A stretch of 23,202 bases of DNA, from the NCBI GenBank assembly GCA_904502135.1, contig CAJGDE010000021.1:1-23202 (forward strand), in the 5' to 3' direction. The notes under the pieces are model-generated. The model was not told the DNA's origin and did no database searches. It saw only the letters and a program-made list of their open reading frames with translations. The DNA is from Kiritimatiellia bacterium (GTDB lineage Bacteria; Verrucomicrobiota; Kiritimatiellia; RFP12; UBA1067). Every line of letters begins with the position of its first letter. The stretch's first letter is position 1. This document shows, one piece after another, positions 1 to 6,025 of the stretch. Position numbers and translations under genes: made by a program.

Positions 1-68
1 GACGAACTCGACCAGGGTGACAAGGGCGGCGGAGATCGCGGCCGTCAGCCGAGCGGACTGATGCTTAG

Positions 69-285
69 GCGAGGCGGATTGGGCAGGACTGCGATCCGAA
101 GACGTACTCGTGTACGTCGAGCGATCGCAAGGACGCACAATCCGGCCGCATAAGCGCGGGAGCACGGTTGCCGCGACATCCGCCGCATTTTGACAAGTCA
201 CTTATTCAAGGAAACACGCTATTTTGATAATACTATCTTCTTTCTCGCGAGACAATACTCTACAGCAGTTGCACATCTGACTCAC
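69..285 (+). repeat. Left copy of GC-rich dispersed repeat (inverted partner at the right end)
   Basis: Positions 69-204 match the reverse complement of 23202-23067 without gaps. I find one difference (T at 95, C in the partner). The match continues ungapped at about 60 of 80 positions as far as about 285, then fades before the pyrE promoter. The core is clearly richer in GC than the AT-rich leader beside it. It can fold: TGCGAT 90-95 pairs with ATCGCA 124-129, GACGTA 101-106 with TACGTC 113-118, and GGATTG 76-81 with CAATCC 138-143. GGCGGAT 73-79 is also repeated inverted at 178-184. Both copies have the same orientation relative to the gene downstream (pyrE, rlmN). Positions 1-68 probably belong to the same element, but the partner is cut off by the window end. 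I recognise no transposase, tRNA or rRNA in it. Confidence 0.9.
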
Positions 286-336
286 CCGCTTACGGATAAC
301 CCGTACATTGATATAGCACACGGAATTATGATATAA
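190..336 (+). other. Possible small ORF or coding remnant in the left repeat
   Basis: A 48-codon frame opens at TTG 190 and closes at TAA 334-336, inside the -10 box of the pyrE promoter. Its residues 2-31 align without gaps to the same frame in the right repeat copy. The shared core is DNTIFFL-x-RQ-x-STAVA (nucleotides 226-273). In those 16 codons the two copies differ in six: four synonymous (including AGA/CGA) and two amino-acid changes. I see no ribosome-binding site and no known domain, and the part after the homology is unrelated between copies. It may be a fragment of a mobile or decayed coding sequence, or the frame may be open by chance. Confidence 0.2.
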
Positions 337-337
337 T
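308..337 (+). promoter_or_regulatory. Promoter of the pyrE operon (-35 plus extended -10)
   Basis: TTGATA at 308-313 matches five of six bases of the sigma70 -35 consensus. After an 18-base spacer comes TATAAT at 332-337, preceded by TG at 329-330, an extended -10. Transcription should start near 344, leaving a leader of about 90 nt before the pyrE ATG at 433. The same TGnTATAAT motif precedes the other four transcription units in the window. Confidence 0.75.
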
Positions 338-350
338 TCGTGAATAAGAA

Positions 351-402
351 ATTGGCTGTTTTATATTTTTTTGTATCTACAAAATATACAGTATCAGCCA
401 AT
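351..402 (+). promoter_or_regulatory. Stem-loop in the pyrE 5' leader
   Basis: ATTGGCTG at 351-358 and CAGCCAAT at 395-402 form a perfect 8-bp stem. Inside it TTTTGT 369-374 can pair with ACAAAA 379-384, giving a two-tier AU-rich hairpin in the transcribed leader just before the ribosome-binding site (about 417-423). No U-run follows the outer stem, so it does not look like an intrinsic terminator. It could be a translational or antiterminator element for a pyrimidine gene, or a chance structure. I match it to no known riboswitch. Confidence 0.35.
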
Positions 403-432
403 TAAAATAGAAGTTTGAAAGGAAATGTAAAT

Positions 433-1041
433 ATGACACAAGAAGAAGTTCTTGAGGCTTTTAAGCAGACGGAAGCTCTGTTAGAGGGGCATTTTGAATT
501 ACGCTCAAAGCTCCATTCAAATCGTTATTTTCAGTGTGCTAATGTTCTTAGATATCCTCGGATTGCCGCGAAACTTTGTGACGCGGCCGTTGAGAAGTTG
601 AAAAATACATGTGACCTAGGGAAAATCGACGGAGTTATTTCTCCGGCGGTTGGCGGAATTCTCGTCGGACATGAAGTGGCGCGTCATCTTGATGTCAAAT
701 GTGTTTTCGCTGAAAAGGTTCAGGGTGAAGGCGTTGATGCCAGCGGAAAGCCAAATACGGTTCTTGCGATGCGCCGTTTTTCTCTTAAGCCTGGCGAGCG
801 TTATGTTGTAGCAGAAGATGTCGTCACAAAGGGCGGTCGCGTACAGGAGACGATAGATCTTGTTAAGGCTGCCGGGTGCGAGGTTGCGGCTGTCGTATTG
901 CTTGTCGATCGCAGCAGCGGCAAAGTTCAGTTTGACGGGATTCCCATGGTTTCACTTATGCAGATAACTCCTGAAACATGGACGGCGGAAGAATGCCCTA
1001 TGTGTAAAGCCGGCGGTAAGCCTTGTCATCCGGGATCGTAA
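433..1041 (+). CDS. pyrE: Orotate phosphoribosyltransferase (PyrE)
   Basis: Converts orotate and PRPP to orotidine 5'-phosphate, the fifth step of UMP synthesis, in the cytoplasm. The PRPP-binding motif VVAEDVVTKGGR lies at residues 125-136. The usual form is VEDVVTTGG, so the T-to-K change is mildly unusual. The C-terminal tail WTAEECPMCKAGGKPCHPGS resembles the Thermus-type PyrE family, which carries a Cys-containing tail. A stretch around residues 96-110 (VQGEGVDASGKPNTV) looks like an insertion relative to that family. I chose ATG 433 (202 aa) over TTG 415 because GAAAGGA at 417-423 is a well-placed ribosome-binding site for 433. It is first in an operon with argJ, which starts one base after its stop, and it has its own promoter and leader. 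Confidence 0.9.
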   Translation: MTQEEVLEAFKQTEALLEGHFELRSKLHSNRYFQCANVLRYPRIAAKLCDAAVEKLKNTCDLGKIDGVISPAVGGILVGHEVARHLDVKCVFAEKVQGEGVDASGKPNTVLAMRRFSLKPGERYVVAEDVVTKGGRVQETIDLVKAAGCEVAAVVLLVDRSSGKVQFDGIPMVSLMQITPETWTAEECPMCKAGGKPCHPGS

Positions 1042-1042
1042 A

Positions 1043-2257
1043 ATGAAATTTTTAAAAAACGGCGGCGTTTGCTCGGCCAAGGGTTTTCGCGCGGCTTCTG
1101 CGGCCGGGGCGATAAAGTATGAAGGGCGTGACGATGTCGCGCTTATCGTAGCAGACAAGCCTTGCTCGGCGGCAGCGGTTTTCACGACGAACAAAGTCGC
1201 TGCCGCTCCAGTTGTCTATGACCGCCAAATCGCTTCGCTCGGCAAGGCTCAGGCCATTTTGGCCAATAGCGGCTGCGCCAACGCGTGTACGGGTGAGCGC
1301 GGACTTAAGGATGCCAAGCTTACGGCGCTTGTTACGGCGGGTGAACTCGGCGTTGATCCAAAAATGGTTTTTGTCGCCTCTACTGGAGTTATCGGAAGGG
1401 CTCTGCCGGTTGATAAACTTCTTAATGCGATGAGAAAAGCGAAATCAAAACTTTCTCGTTCAAATGAAGCTGGCAATCTGGCCGCGCGTGCCATAATGAC
1501 TACGGATACACGGCCCAAAGAAGCGGCCGTCACTTTCATTGTCGATGGCAAGAAGGCGACAATCGGCGGCATGGCGAAGGGCTCGGGGATGATAGAGCCT
1601 AACATGGCGACAATGCTTGGCTTTATTACGACTGATGTTGCAATTTCGCCTGCGATGCTTAAACGAGCTCTTAATATAGCCGTAGCAAAGAGCTTCAACC
1701 GTGTTGTCGTTGATGGTGATGAGTCGACGAACGATTCGCTTTTCTTATTGGCTTCAGGTGCTGCAGGCAATGAGCTTATCACGAAAAGTTCAGCTTCGTT
1801 CAGGGCTTTTACGGAAGCCTTGTGTGAGGTTTGCGTCTCTCTCGCTAAGCAGATGGCGAGTGATGGAGAAGGCGCTACAAAATTTGTGACGGTGACGGTC
1901 AAGGGGGCGCGAAACGAATCTGATGCCGCCAGAGCCGCCAGGGCCGTAGCCAAGTCTCCTCTTGCTAAAACCAGCTGGTTTGGGCGCGATCCTAATTGGG
2001 GGAGAGTGCTCGCCGCGGTAGGGTATAGCGGGTGTGAAGTGCGTGATATGAAAACCGAGGTTTTCTACGATGACGTATGGGCTTTCCGCAAGGGTGAAAC
2101 GGCCGATGAAAAACAACTTAAGCTTCTTGAAAAAGTACTTATGAAAGACGCTTTTGAAGTTACGGTCGATCTTCATCTCGGTAAAGGTCAGTCAAGCGTT
2201 TACACTTGCGACTTCTCGCTTGATTATGTTCACATCAATGCTGATTATACAACTTGA
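1043..2257 (+). CDS. argJ: Bifunctional glutamate N-acetyltransferase / amino-acid acetyltransferase (ArgJ)
   Basis: Transfers acetyl groups from N-acetylornithine to glutamate in the cyclic arginine pathway. Family members may also make N-acetylglutamate from acetyl-CoA. The 404-residue protein has the usual length. The self-cleavage site is visible as KGSGMIEPNMATML, with Thr190 as the expected nucleophile and N-terminus of the beta chain. STGVIG at 113-118 is the oxyanion-hole segment. The family signatures DPNWGR and a C-terminus ending YVHINADYTT are present. Whether the enzyme is mono- or bifunctional cannot be read from sequence. It starts one base after pyrE and its stop overlaps the TTG start of tsaB, so the genes are cotranscribed. 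No other arginine gene follows, although carB in operon 4 supplies carbamoyl phosphate to both pathways. Confidence 0.95.
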   Translation: MKFLKNGGVCSAKGFRAASAAGAIKYEGRDDVALIVADKPCSAAAVFTTNKVAAAPVVYDRQIASLGKAQAILANSGCANACTGERGLKDAKLTALVTAGELGVDPKMVFVASTGVIGRALPVDKLLNAMRKAKSKLSRSNEAGNLAARAIMTTDTRPKEAAVTFIVDGKKATIGGMAKGSGMIEPNMATMLGFITTDVAISPAMLKRALNIAVAKSFNRVVVDGDESTNDSLFLLASGAAGNELITKSSASFRAFTEALCEVCVSLAKQMASDGEGATKFVTVTVKGARNESDAARAARAVAKSPLAKTSWFGRDPNWGRVLAAVGYSGCEVRDMKTEVFYDDVWAFRKGETADEKQLKLLEKVLMKDAFEVTVDLHLGKGQSSVYTCDFSLDYVHINADYTT

Positions 2258-2787
2258 AAAAGACTCTTTACATTGAAAAATCCACCGCTCGCGAACGCAG
2301 TGGAAATTGGACCGAAAATCTCGATCTCGACGGCGTTGAGCGAATCGTCGTCGGGATTGGGCCTGGGAGTTTTGCGGGCATAAGAAGCGCGATTGCTTTT
2401 GCTCGCGGTTACGCGCTCGGCTCGGGCTGCGAAGTTTTGGGAATCCCCTCGGCGTGTGCGCTCGCGCATGAGTCCGAGGCGCGCGCGGTTGTAGGCGATG
2501 CCAGAAGAGGATTGTTCTGGATAGCTCTTTTTGACGGGTTTCGTCTTGTATGCGATATTTTTCAAGTAACACGCGAAGAGCTTGATAAGCGTGTGCCAAG
2601 AGGAGTTAAGGTTATAACTCCAGACACTGAGCGCATAGACGGCGTGCTGAAAGAAGTGTTCGCGGAGAATTATATTGGCGGCGGGGTCGTTGACGCGAAA
2701 GGGCTTGAGCGTTTTGCAGCGGCAAATCCTTCTATTTTAAGAGAAAATCCACTGCCGATATATTTAAATCCTGCCGTCCGCGATTAA
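2254..2787 (+). CDS. tsaB: Short TsaB-like protein (tRNA t6A biosynthesis partner)
   Basis: TsaB is the TsaD partner in forming N6-threonylcarbamoyladenosine on tRNAs. The diagnostic segment is VVGIGPGSFAGIRSAIAFA, with GPGSF at residues 36-40, followed by the ARGYAL and GIPSACALA family pattern. The protein is only 177 aa, against 231 in E. coli. The first strand (KTLYIEKST) runs almost directly into the GPGSF region, so about 30 residues of the N-terminal actin-like lobe are missing. I saw no neighbouring frame carrying the lost part, so this looks like a compact or reduced protein rather than a sequencing frameshift. The start is TTG 2254, overlapping the argJ stop. An in-frame TGA at 2242-2244 rules out a longer N-terminus. 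The assignment rests mainly on one motif plus overall layout. Confidence 0.75.
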   Translation: MKKTLYIEKSTARERSGNWTENLDLDGVERIVVGIGPGSFAGIRSAIAFARGYALGSGCEVLGIPSACALAHESEARAVVGDARRGLFWIALFDGFRLVCDIFQVTREELDKRVPRGVKVITPDTERIDGVLKEVFAENYIGGGVVDAKGLERFAAANPSILRENPLPIYLNPAVRD

Positions 2788-2796
2788 TTTCAGATT

Positions 2797-3792
2797 ATGA
2801 AAATATTTAAAAAATCGTTTACTCTCGCGCTTCTCTTTTTAGGCTTTTCTCTTTTTGCGGAAGAGAATTTCGTTAAGAATATCGTTGGAGAAATAATCGC
2901 CAATGTCGAGAAGATAAAATCTCACTCTCCCAATGCGGTGCCGATGGCGTTTTGGGATTTTGACGGAACGATCATCTGCGGCGATATTTCTCTTGGCTAT
3001 ACTGTTAACGGCAAAAAAGAGTATGTCGGAATGTTCTTGAAGGGCGTTGAAGGCGGGTTTTCTTCCGTCTTCAAAGATATCGCCTCGGCAGAACGCTATC
3101 TCGAAAAAGACTATCCGTATCTTGAAGAGACGGTAGGCAAGTTTCTCGCCTGGCCATCGTTGGGGCAGGTATTCTTCGGTGCTGATGCGCTTAAATTAGA
3201 ATCATACTGCCGCGATTATGCAAAGGCCAATCTCGAAAAATGGTATTTCTTGTCGTCCCTAAAAATAATGCGTGCTCTTGAAAAGGCTGGAGTTGAAAAT
3301 TACATCGTCTCAGGTAGCCCCGACGTATTTGTAAAAGCAGCCGGCATTGTTGCGGGAGTGCCGCGCGAGCGCTGTGTGGGCATACGTCAGAGAATTGCGG
3401 GCGGGCGCCTTACAACGCAGCTCGAATACCCGCTTTCAATGAATGAGGGCAAAGTCGAGTGCGTGCGCGAGATTCTAAACTCGCGCTCTGGCTCAGTTGC
3501 CGTTGCAGGTTTTGGAAACAGCTATTGGACGGACGGGCCGTTTATGCGGTATATAGCTGTCAATCCTCTGCCGCTCGGCATAAAAGGCGTATCAGTAATG
3601 ATTAACGGCGGAAAAGTTCCAGAGGGGTACGAGGGGCTTTTCAGGCTCGTTAATTTTGAAAAAACAAACGCGCTATTGGGACCGGCGAGTTTTAGCATAT
3701 CGTGCGACTCTAAAAATGCGCTTAAGCGCTGCGGCGAAGATACTGTTTTTCCGATACCATGTGCAATTTGGCGACAATTCCACCGATTCTGA
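2797..3792 (+). CDS. Exported HAD-superfamily phosphatase
   Basis: A 331-aa protein with a classic Sec signal peptide: basic MKIFKK, a hydrophobic core, and a likely cut after FSLFA (residue 21). HAD motif I is FWDFDGT, with catalytic Asp54 and acid/base Asp56. Motif II is IVSGSP, the motif III Lys lies in MNEGKVE, and motif IV is FGNSYWTD, where the usual GDSxxD form has Asn at the second position. Spacing and cap region resemble the phosphoserine-phosphatase-like branch. The substrate is unknown, and the protein probably acts in the periplasm. It is last in the pyrE operon, nine bases after tsaB, and has no strong ribosome-binding site. A weak hairpin with a T-rich tail overlaps its stop codon. 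Confidence 0.8.
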   Translation: MKIFKKSFTLALLFLGFSLFAEENFVKNIVGEIIANVEKIKSHSPNAVPMAFWDFDGTIICGDISLGYTVNGKKEYVGMFLKGVEGGFSSVFKDIASAERYLEKDYPYLEETVGKFLAWPSLGQVFFGADALKLESYCRDYAKANLEKWYFLSSLKIMRALEKAGVENYIVSGSPDVFVKAAGIVAGVPRERCVGIRQRIAGGRLTTQLEYPLSMNEGKVECVREILNSRSGSVAVAGFGNSYWTDGPFMRYIAVNPLPLGIKGVSVMINGGKVPEGYEGLFRLVNFEKTNALLGPASFSISCDSKNALKRCGEDTVFPIPCAIWRQFHRF

Positions 3793-3810
3793 TGTAAATC
3801 AGTTTTCTTT
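3789..3810 (+). terminator. Weak intrinsic terminator candidate after operon 1
   Basis: CTGAT 3789-3793, loop GTAA, ATCAG 3798-3802, then TTTTCTTT. The 5-bp stem starts at the stop codon of the HAD phosphatase gene. The stem is short and half AT, so termination would be weak. Its position between two operons supports it. Confidence 0.35.
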
Positions 3811-3848
3811 AAAAAGTAAAGTCGTGGGATGAGAGGCTATCGGAAATT

Positions 3849-3857
3849 TGATATAAT
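3849..3857 (+). promoter_or_regulatory. Extended -10 promoter of the GYF operon, predicting a leaderless mRNA
   Basis: TGATATAAT, with the -10 hexamer at 3852-3857. No good -35 element is visible 16-18 bases upstream, so the TG extension probably compensates. The A of the ATG at 3864 is 7 nt after the hexamer, the expected transcription start. The mRNA should therefore begin at or within a base or so of the start codon, and there is no room for a ribosome-binding site. Confidence 0.75.
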
Positions 3858-3863
3858 ACGACC

Positions 3864-4625
3864 ATGGAATTAAAAAAAGAATGGTATGTCCGAACAGATG
3901 AGGGCAAGGTTTACGGACCTGCCGATATTCAATCTCTTAAGGAATGGGCTAAAGACGGTCGAATAGAGCCTACCGGCTTTTTATCTCGTGATCGCATTTC
4001 TTGGGTGCCAACCCAGACGATGAAAGAGCTTGGGATGTGCTGGCTTGTTGAAATTGAGCCAGGCAAGGTTTTCGGGCCGTTCAATCGCGCTGTAGTCAGC
4101 AGATTTTATCGAAATAAGACCATTCCTCAATCGGCTAAAGCGTATAGACTGCATGAATTTGATATCGACGAAGACGCTCCTCCCGTCGAAAAGATAGTCG
4201 AGGTGGAAAAGGTTGTGGAGAAGGAAGTTCGCGTTGAAGTTCCTGTCGAAAAGATTGTCGAAGTCGAGAAGGTCGTAGAAGTCGAAAAAATCGTCGAAAA
4301 AGAAGTAAGGGTTGAAGTCCCGGTTGAGAAGATCGTCGAGGTGGAGAAGATCGTCGAGGTTGAAAAAATCGTCGAGGTCGAGAAAGTGGTTGAGGTCGAA
4401 AAGATCGTCGAGGTCGAGCCTCCGGCAAGGCGTGAGATTGTTGTTCCTGAGGTGGTTGAGCCTGTTGATATGGCTCCGCCGCCGAAATCGCCCGGTTCAA
4501 TTTTCGGCAATGTGGACCGTAGCCAATTAGCCGCGCTTGAGGCTGCAGCGCAAAGAGAACTTCAGGCCGCCAAAGGGCGTCGTTTCGGTATTTCCGGAAG
4601 TATTTTCGGGAGGGCAAAAAAATGA
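3864..4625 (+). CDS. GYF_2-type domain protein with Val/Glu/Lys hexad repeats (paralogue A)
   Basis: A 253-aa protein with no signal peptide or membrane span. Residues 5-105 hold two GYF_2/DUF4339-like units: WYVRTDEGKVYGPADIQ, then CWLVEIEPGKVFGPF. Such units bind peptides in some families. Residues 108-185 are a low-complexity repeat built on KIVEVE hexads, interspersed with two EKEVRVEVPVEK modules. A proline-rich linker (PPARR, PPPKSP) follows, then a C-terminal region with two copies of GSIFG (211-215 and 245-249) flanking an Ala/Gln-rich helix. The start is set by the leaderless promoter. The stop overlaps the ATG of the next gene (ATGA), a closely related paralogue. The function is unknown. 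The repeat resembles cytoskeletal alveolin/articulin sequences, so a scaffold or filament role is possible. Confidence 0.75.
   Translation: MELKKEWYVRTDEGKVYGPADIQSLKEWAKDGRIEPTGFLSRDRISWVPTQTMKELGMCWLVEIEPGKVFGPFNRAVVSRFYRNKTIPQSAKAYRLHEFDIDEDAPPVEKIVEVEKVVEKEVRVEVPVEKIVEVEKVVEVEKIVEKEVRVEVPVEKIVEVEKIVEVEKIVEVEKVVEVEKIVEVEPPARREIVVPEVVEPVDMAPPPKSPGSIFGNVDRSQLAALEAAAQRELQAAKGRRFGISGSIFGRAKK
4185..4418 (+). repeat. In-frame VEK hexad repeat array, paralogue A
   Basis: Codes for residues 108-185. The basic unit is six residues, KIVEVE (18 bases), in runs of up to five, broken by a longer module ending EVRVEVPVEK. Synonymous codons vary widely between units (GTC/GTT/GTA/GTG, GAG/GAA, AAG/AAA), so the amino-acid pattern is kept while the DNA has diverged. 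The array is not a recent slippage product throughout. Confidence 0.85.
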
Positions 4626-6025
4626 GCGAATTAAAGTGGTTTTTGCGGACACAGGAAGAAACTTTCGGTCCGGAGAGCGAAGAAAAGCTTATTGAGTGGG
4701 CTAAATTAGGGCGCATTCAACCTGGGCAGGAAGTATCTGACGACAATATCATTTGGCGTAAAGTTGAAGATGTACCTTTTCTTGATATGCGCTTTTCAAT
4801 TGATATCGGCGATGGCAATCCGCGAGGGCCTTTCAACAAGGCGGCGGCAGAGGCTCTTTTGGCGAGCGGTAGATTGCCTGCGATTTCAACTCTTGTAGAA
4901 GTCCGTCAGCCTTTCGATATCGAGGAAGATCAGCCCAAAGAGGAAATTGAAACCTCTACGACAATAGATTCGACAAAAGCGAGTGACGAAAAAATCGTAG
5001 AGGTTGAAAAGATCGTCGAAAAGGAAGTTCGCGTTGAAGTGCCGGTTGAGAAAATTGTTGAGGTGGAGAAGATTGTCGAAGTCGAAAAAATCGTCGAAAA
5101 AGAAGTTCGTGTCGAGGTGCCCGTAGAAAAAATCGTGGTGGATGAAAGCCGCATAAAAGAACTTGAGCAGCTTCTGGCGGAAGAACGCCGCCACACGACG
5201 GAGCTTCACTCCCGTATGGACGAATCTTCAAAAGCCGCTTCTGAAGCGCAGCAGGCTTCTTTGTTGGAACGCTCTGAACATGAAGCGTTGATCGCGAAGC
5301 TTCAAAGCGATCTGAAAGAGGCTCAGCAAAAAGAAGAAAAATATCTTGAGCAGATCCATGCACTCGAAGATGAATTGAGGCGTTTGCCGCAGGCGGCGAG
5401 CGAAGTGGCCGACATTCAGGCGTCTATGTTTAAACTCATGTCAGACGAATCGGCTGAAATCGCCAAGCTTATGGAAATAGAAAAGCGTGAGTTTGAAGAG
5501 GCGAAGAAGCGGTATGAAGAAAGATCCGATCGTCTTTTAAGCCACAGGAGAGAAATGCTCAAGAAGGCCGGGTCGGATATTTCCGAAATGACGCGCAAAT
5601 CTCTTCTTTCGCGTCCAGAAGATCCCCGTACCGTCCAATACCGCAAGGAGCTTGAAGAACTGCGTCGCGTACATGAAAAGAAAATGTATGACAGCGAACT
5701 TAAAATACGCGATTTAGAAGAGCTCCTTTGTCTGTCTAACGCCGAAAAAGTCCGAATTGCGGAAAATATGAAGGATATAACCGAGCTTCGGCGAGAGACG
5801 GAAGAATTGAGGGAAAAGCTTCAGGTCAGAGAAAAAGATCTTCTCAGCGAAAGGCAGAGAAATGAAGAGATGAGTCGTCAGCAGGCGACGCATCAGCAGG
5901 CTCTTATGGCCCGGTTGGCATCGCTTGAATCTCCGTCGATCGGAACGGCACAATCTCTTTCAACAAATCAAAGTCGTGAGGCCAAACAAGTCAAATTACC
6001 GAGCTGGATGAGGTTGAAACGATGA
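4622..6025 (+). CDS. GYF_2-type domain protein with VEK repeats and long coiled coil (paralogue B)
   Basis: A 467-aa protein. Residues 5-100 repeat the paired GYF_2-like layout of paralogue A: KWFLRTQEETFGPESE, then IDIGDGNPRGPFNKAA. Residues 124-172 carry the same VEK hexad array, with the EKEVRVEVPVEK module twice. From about 174 to 430 the sequence is rich in Glu, Lys, Arg, Leu and Ala with heptad-like spacing, predicting a long coiled coil with a break near 325-335. The basic C-terminus ends PSWMRLKR. No signal peptide or membrane span is seen, so it is probably cytoplasmic, perhaps attached to the inner face of the membrane. It overlaps its neighbours by ATGA on both sides, so it is translationally coupled to paralogue A and the TPR protein. 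I know no characterised homologue; a structural protein is a reasonable guess. Confidence 0.75.
   Translation: MSELKWFLRTQEETFGPESEEKLIEWAKLGRIQPGQEVSDDNIIWRKVEDVPFLDMRFSIDIGDGNPRGPFNKAAAEALLASGRLPAISTLVEVRQPFDIEEDQPKEEIETSTTIDSTKASDEKIVEVEKIVEKEVRVEVPVEKIVEVEKIVEVEKIVEKEVRVEVPVEKIVVDESRIKELEQLLAEERRHTTELHSRMDESSKAASEAQQASLLERSEHEALIAKLQSDLKEAQQKEEKYLEQIHALEDELRRLPQAASEVADIQASMFKLMSDESAEIAKLMEIEKREFEEAKKRYEERSDRLLSHRREMLKKAGSDISEMTRKSLLSRPEDPRTVQYRKELEELRRVHEKKMYDSELKIRDLEELLCLSNAEKVRIAENMKDITELRRETEELREKLQVREKDLLSERQRNEEMSRQQATHQQALMARLASLESPSIGTAQSLSTNQSREAKQVKLPSWMRLKR
4991..5137 (+). repeat. In-frame VEK hexad repeat array, paralogue B
   Basis: Codes for residues 124-172. A 43-residue block matches paralogue A residues 117-159 at nearly every position, differing only by Ile/Val swaps. 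The DNA differs at many third positions, with patches of identity such as GTCGAAAAAATCGTCGAAAA. The array predates much synonymous divergence and is protein-constrained, or has been partly homogenised by gene conversion. Confidence 0.85.

Noticed and set aside
1..68. End of a real gene before the left repeat (a plus-strand frame ends TGA at 59-61)
   Set aside because: The stretch is GC-rich and continuous with the repeat, and several frames are open. Too short to separate a gene end from repeat sequence.
69..204. tRNA, rRNA fragment or CRISPR array in the terminal repeat
   Set aside because: No cloverleaf with an anticodon or T-loop, no rRNA signature I recognise, and no direct repeat-spacer periodicity.
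1249..1953. 234-codon antisense frame inside argJ
   Set aside because: The sense gene has all the ArgJ motifs. The antisense frame is an Ala/Ser-rich shadow.
4127..4716. Long antisense open frames across the VEK repeats, rich in Ser/Thr or Arg/Pro
   Set aside because: They mirror the codon composition of the plus-strand repeat (GTC/GAA/AAG reversed). They have no start signals and overlap a well-supported gene.
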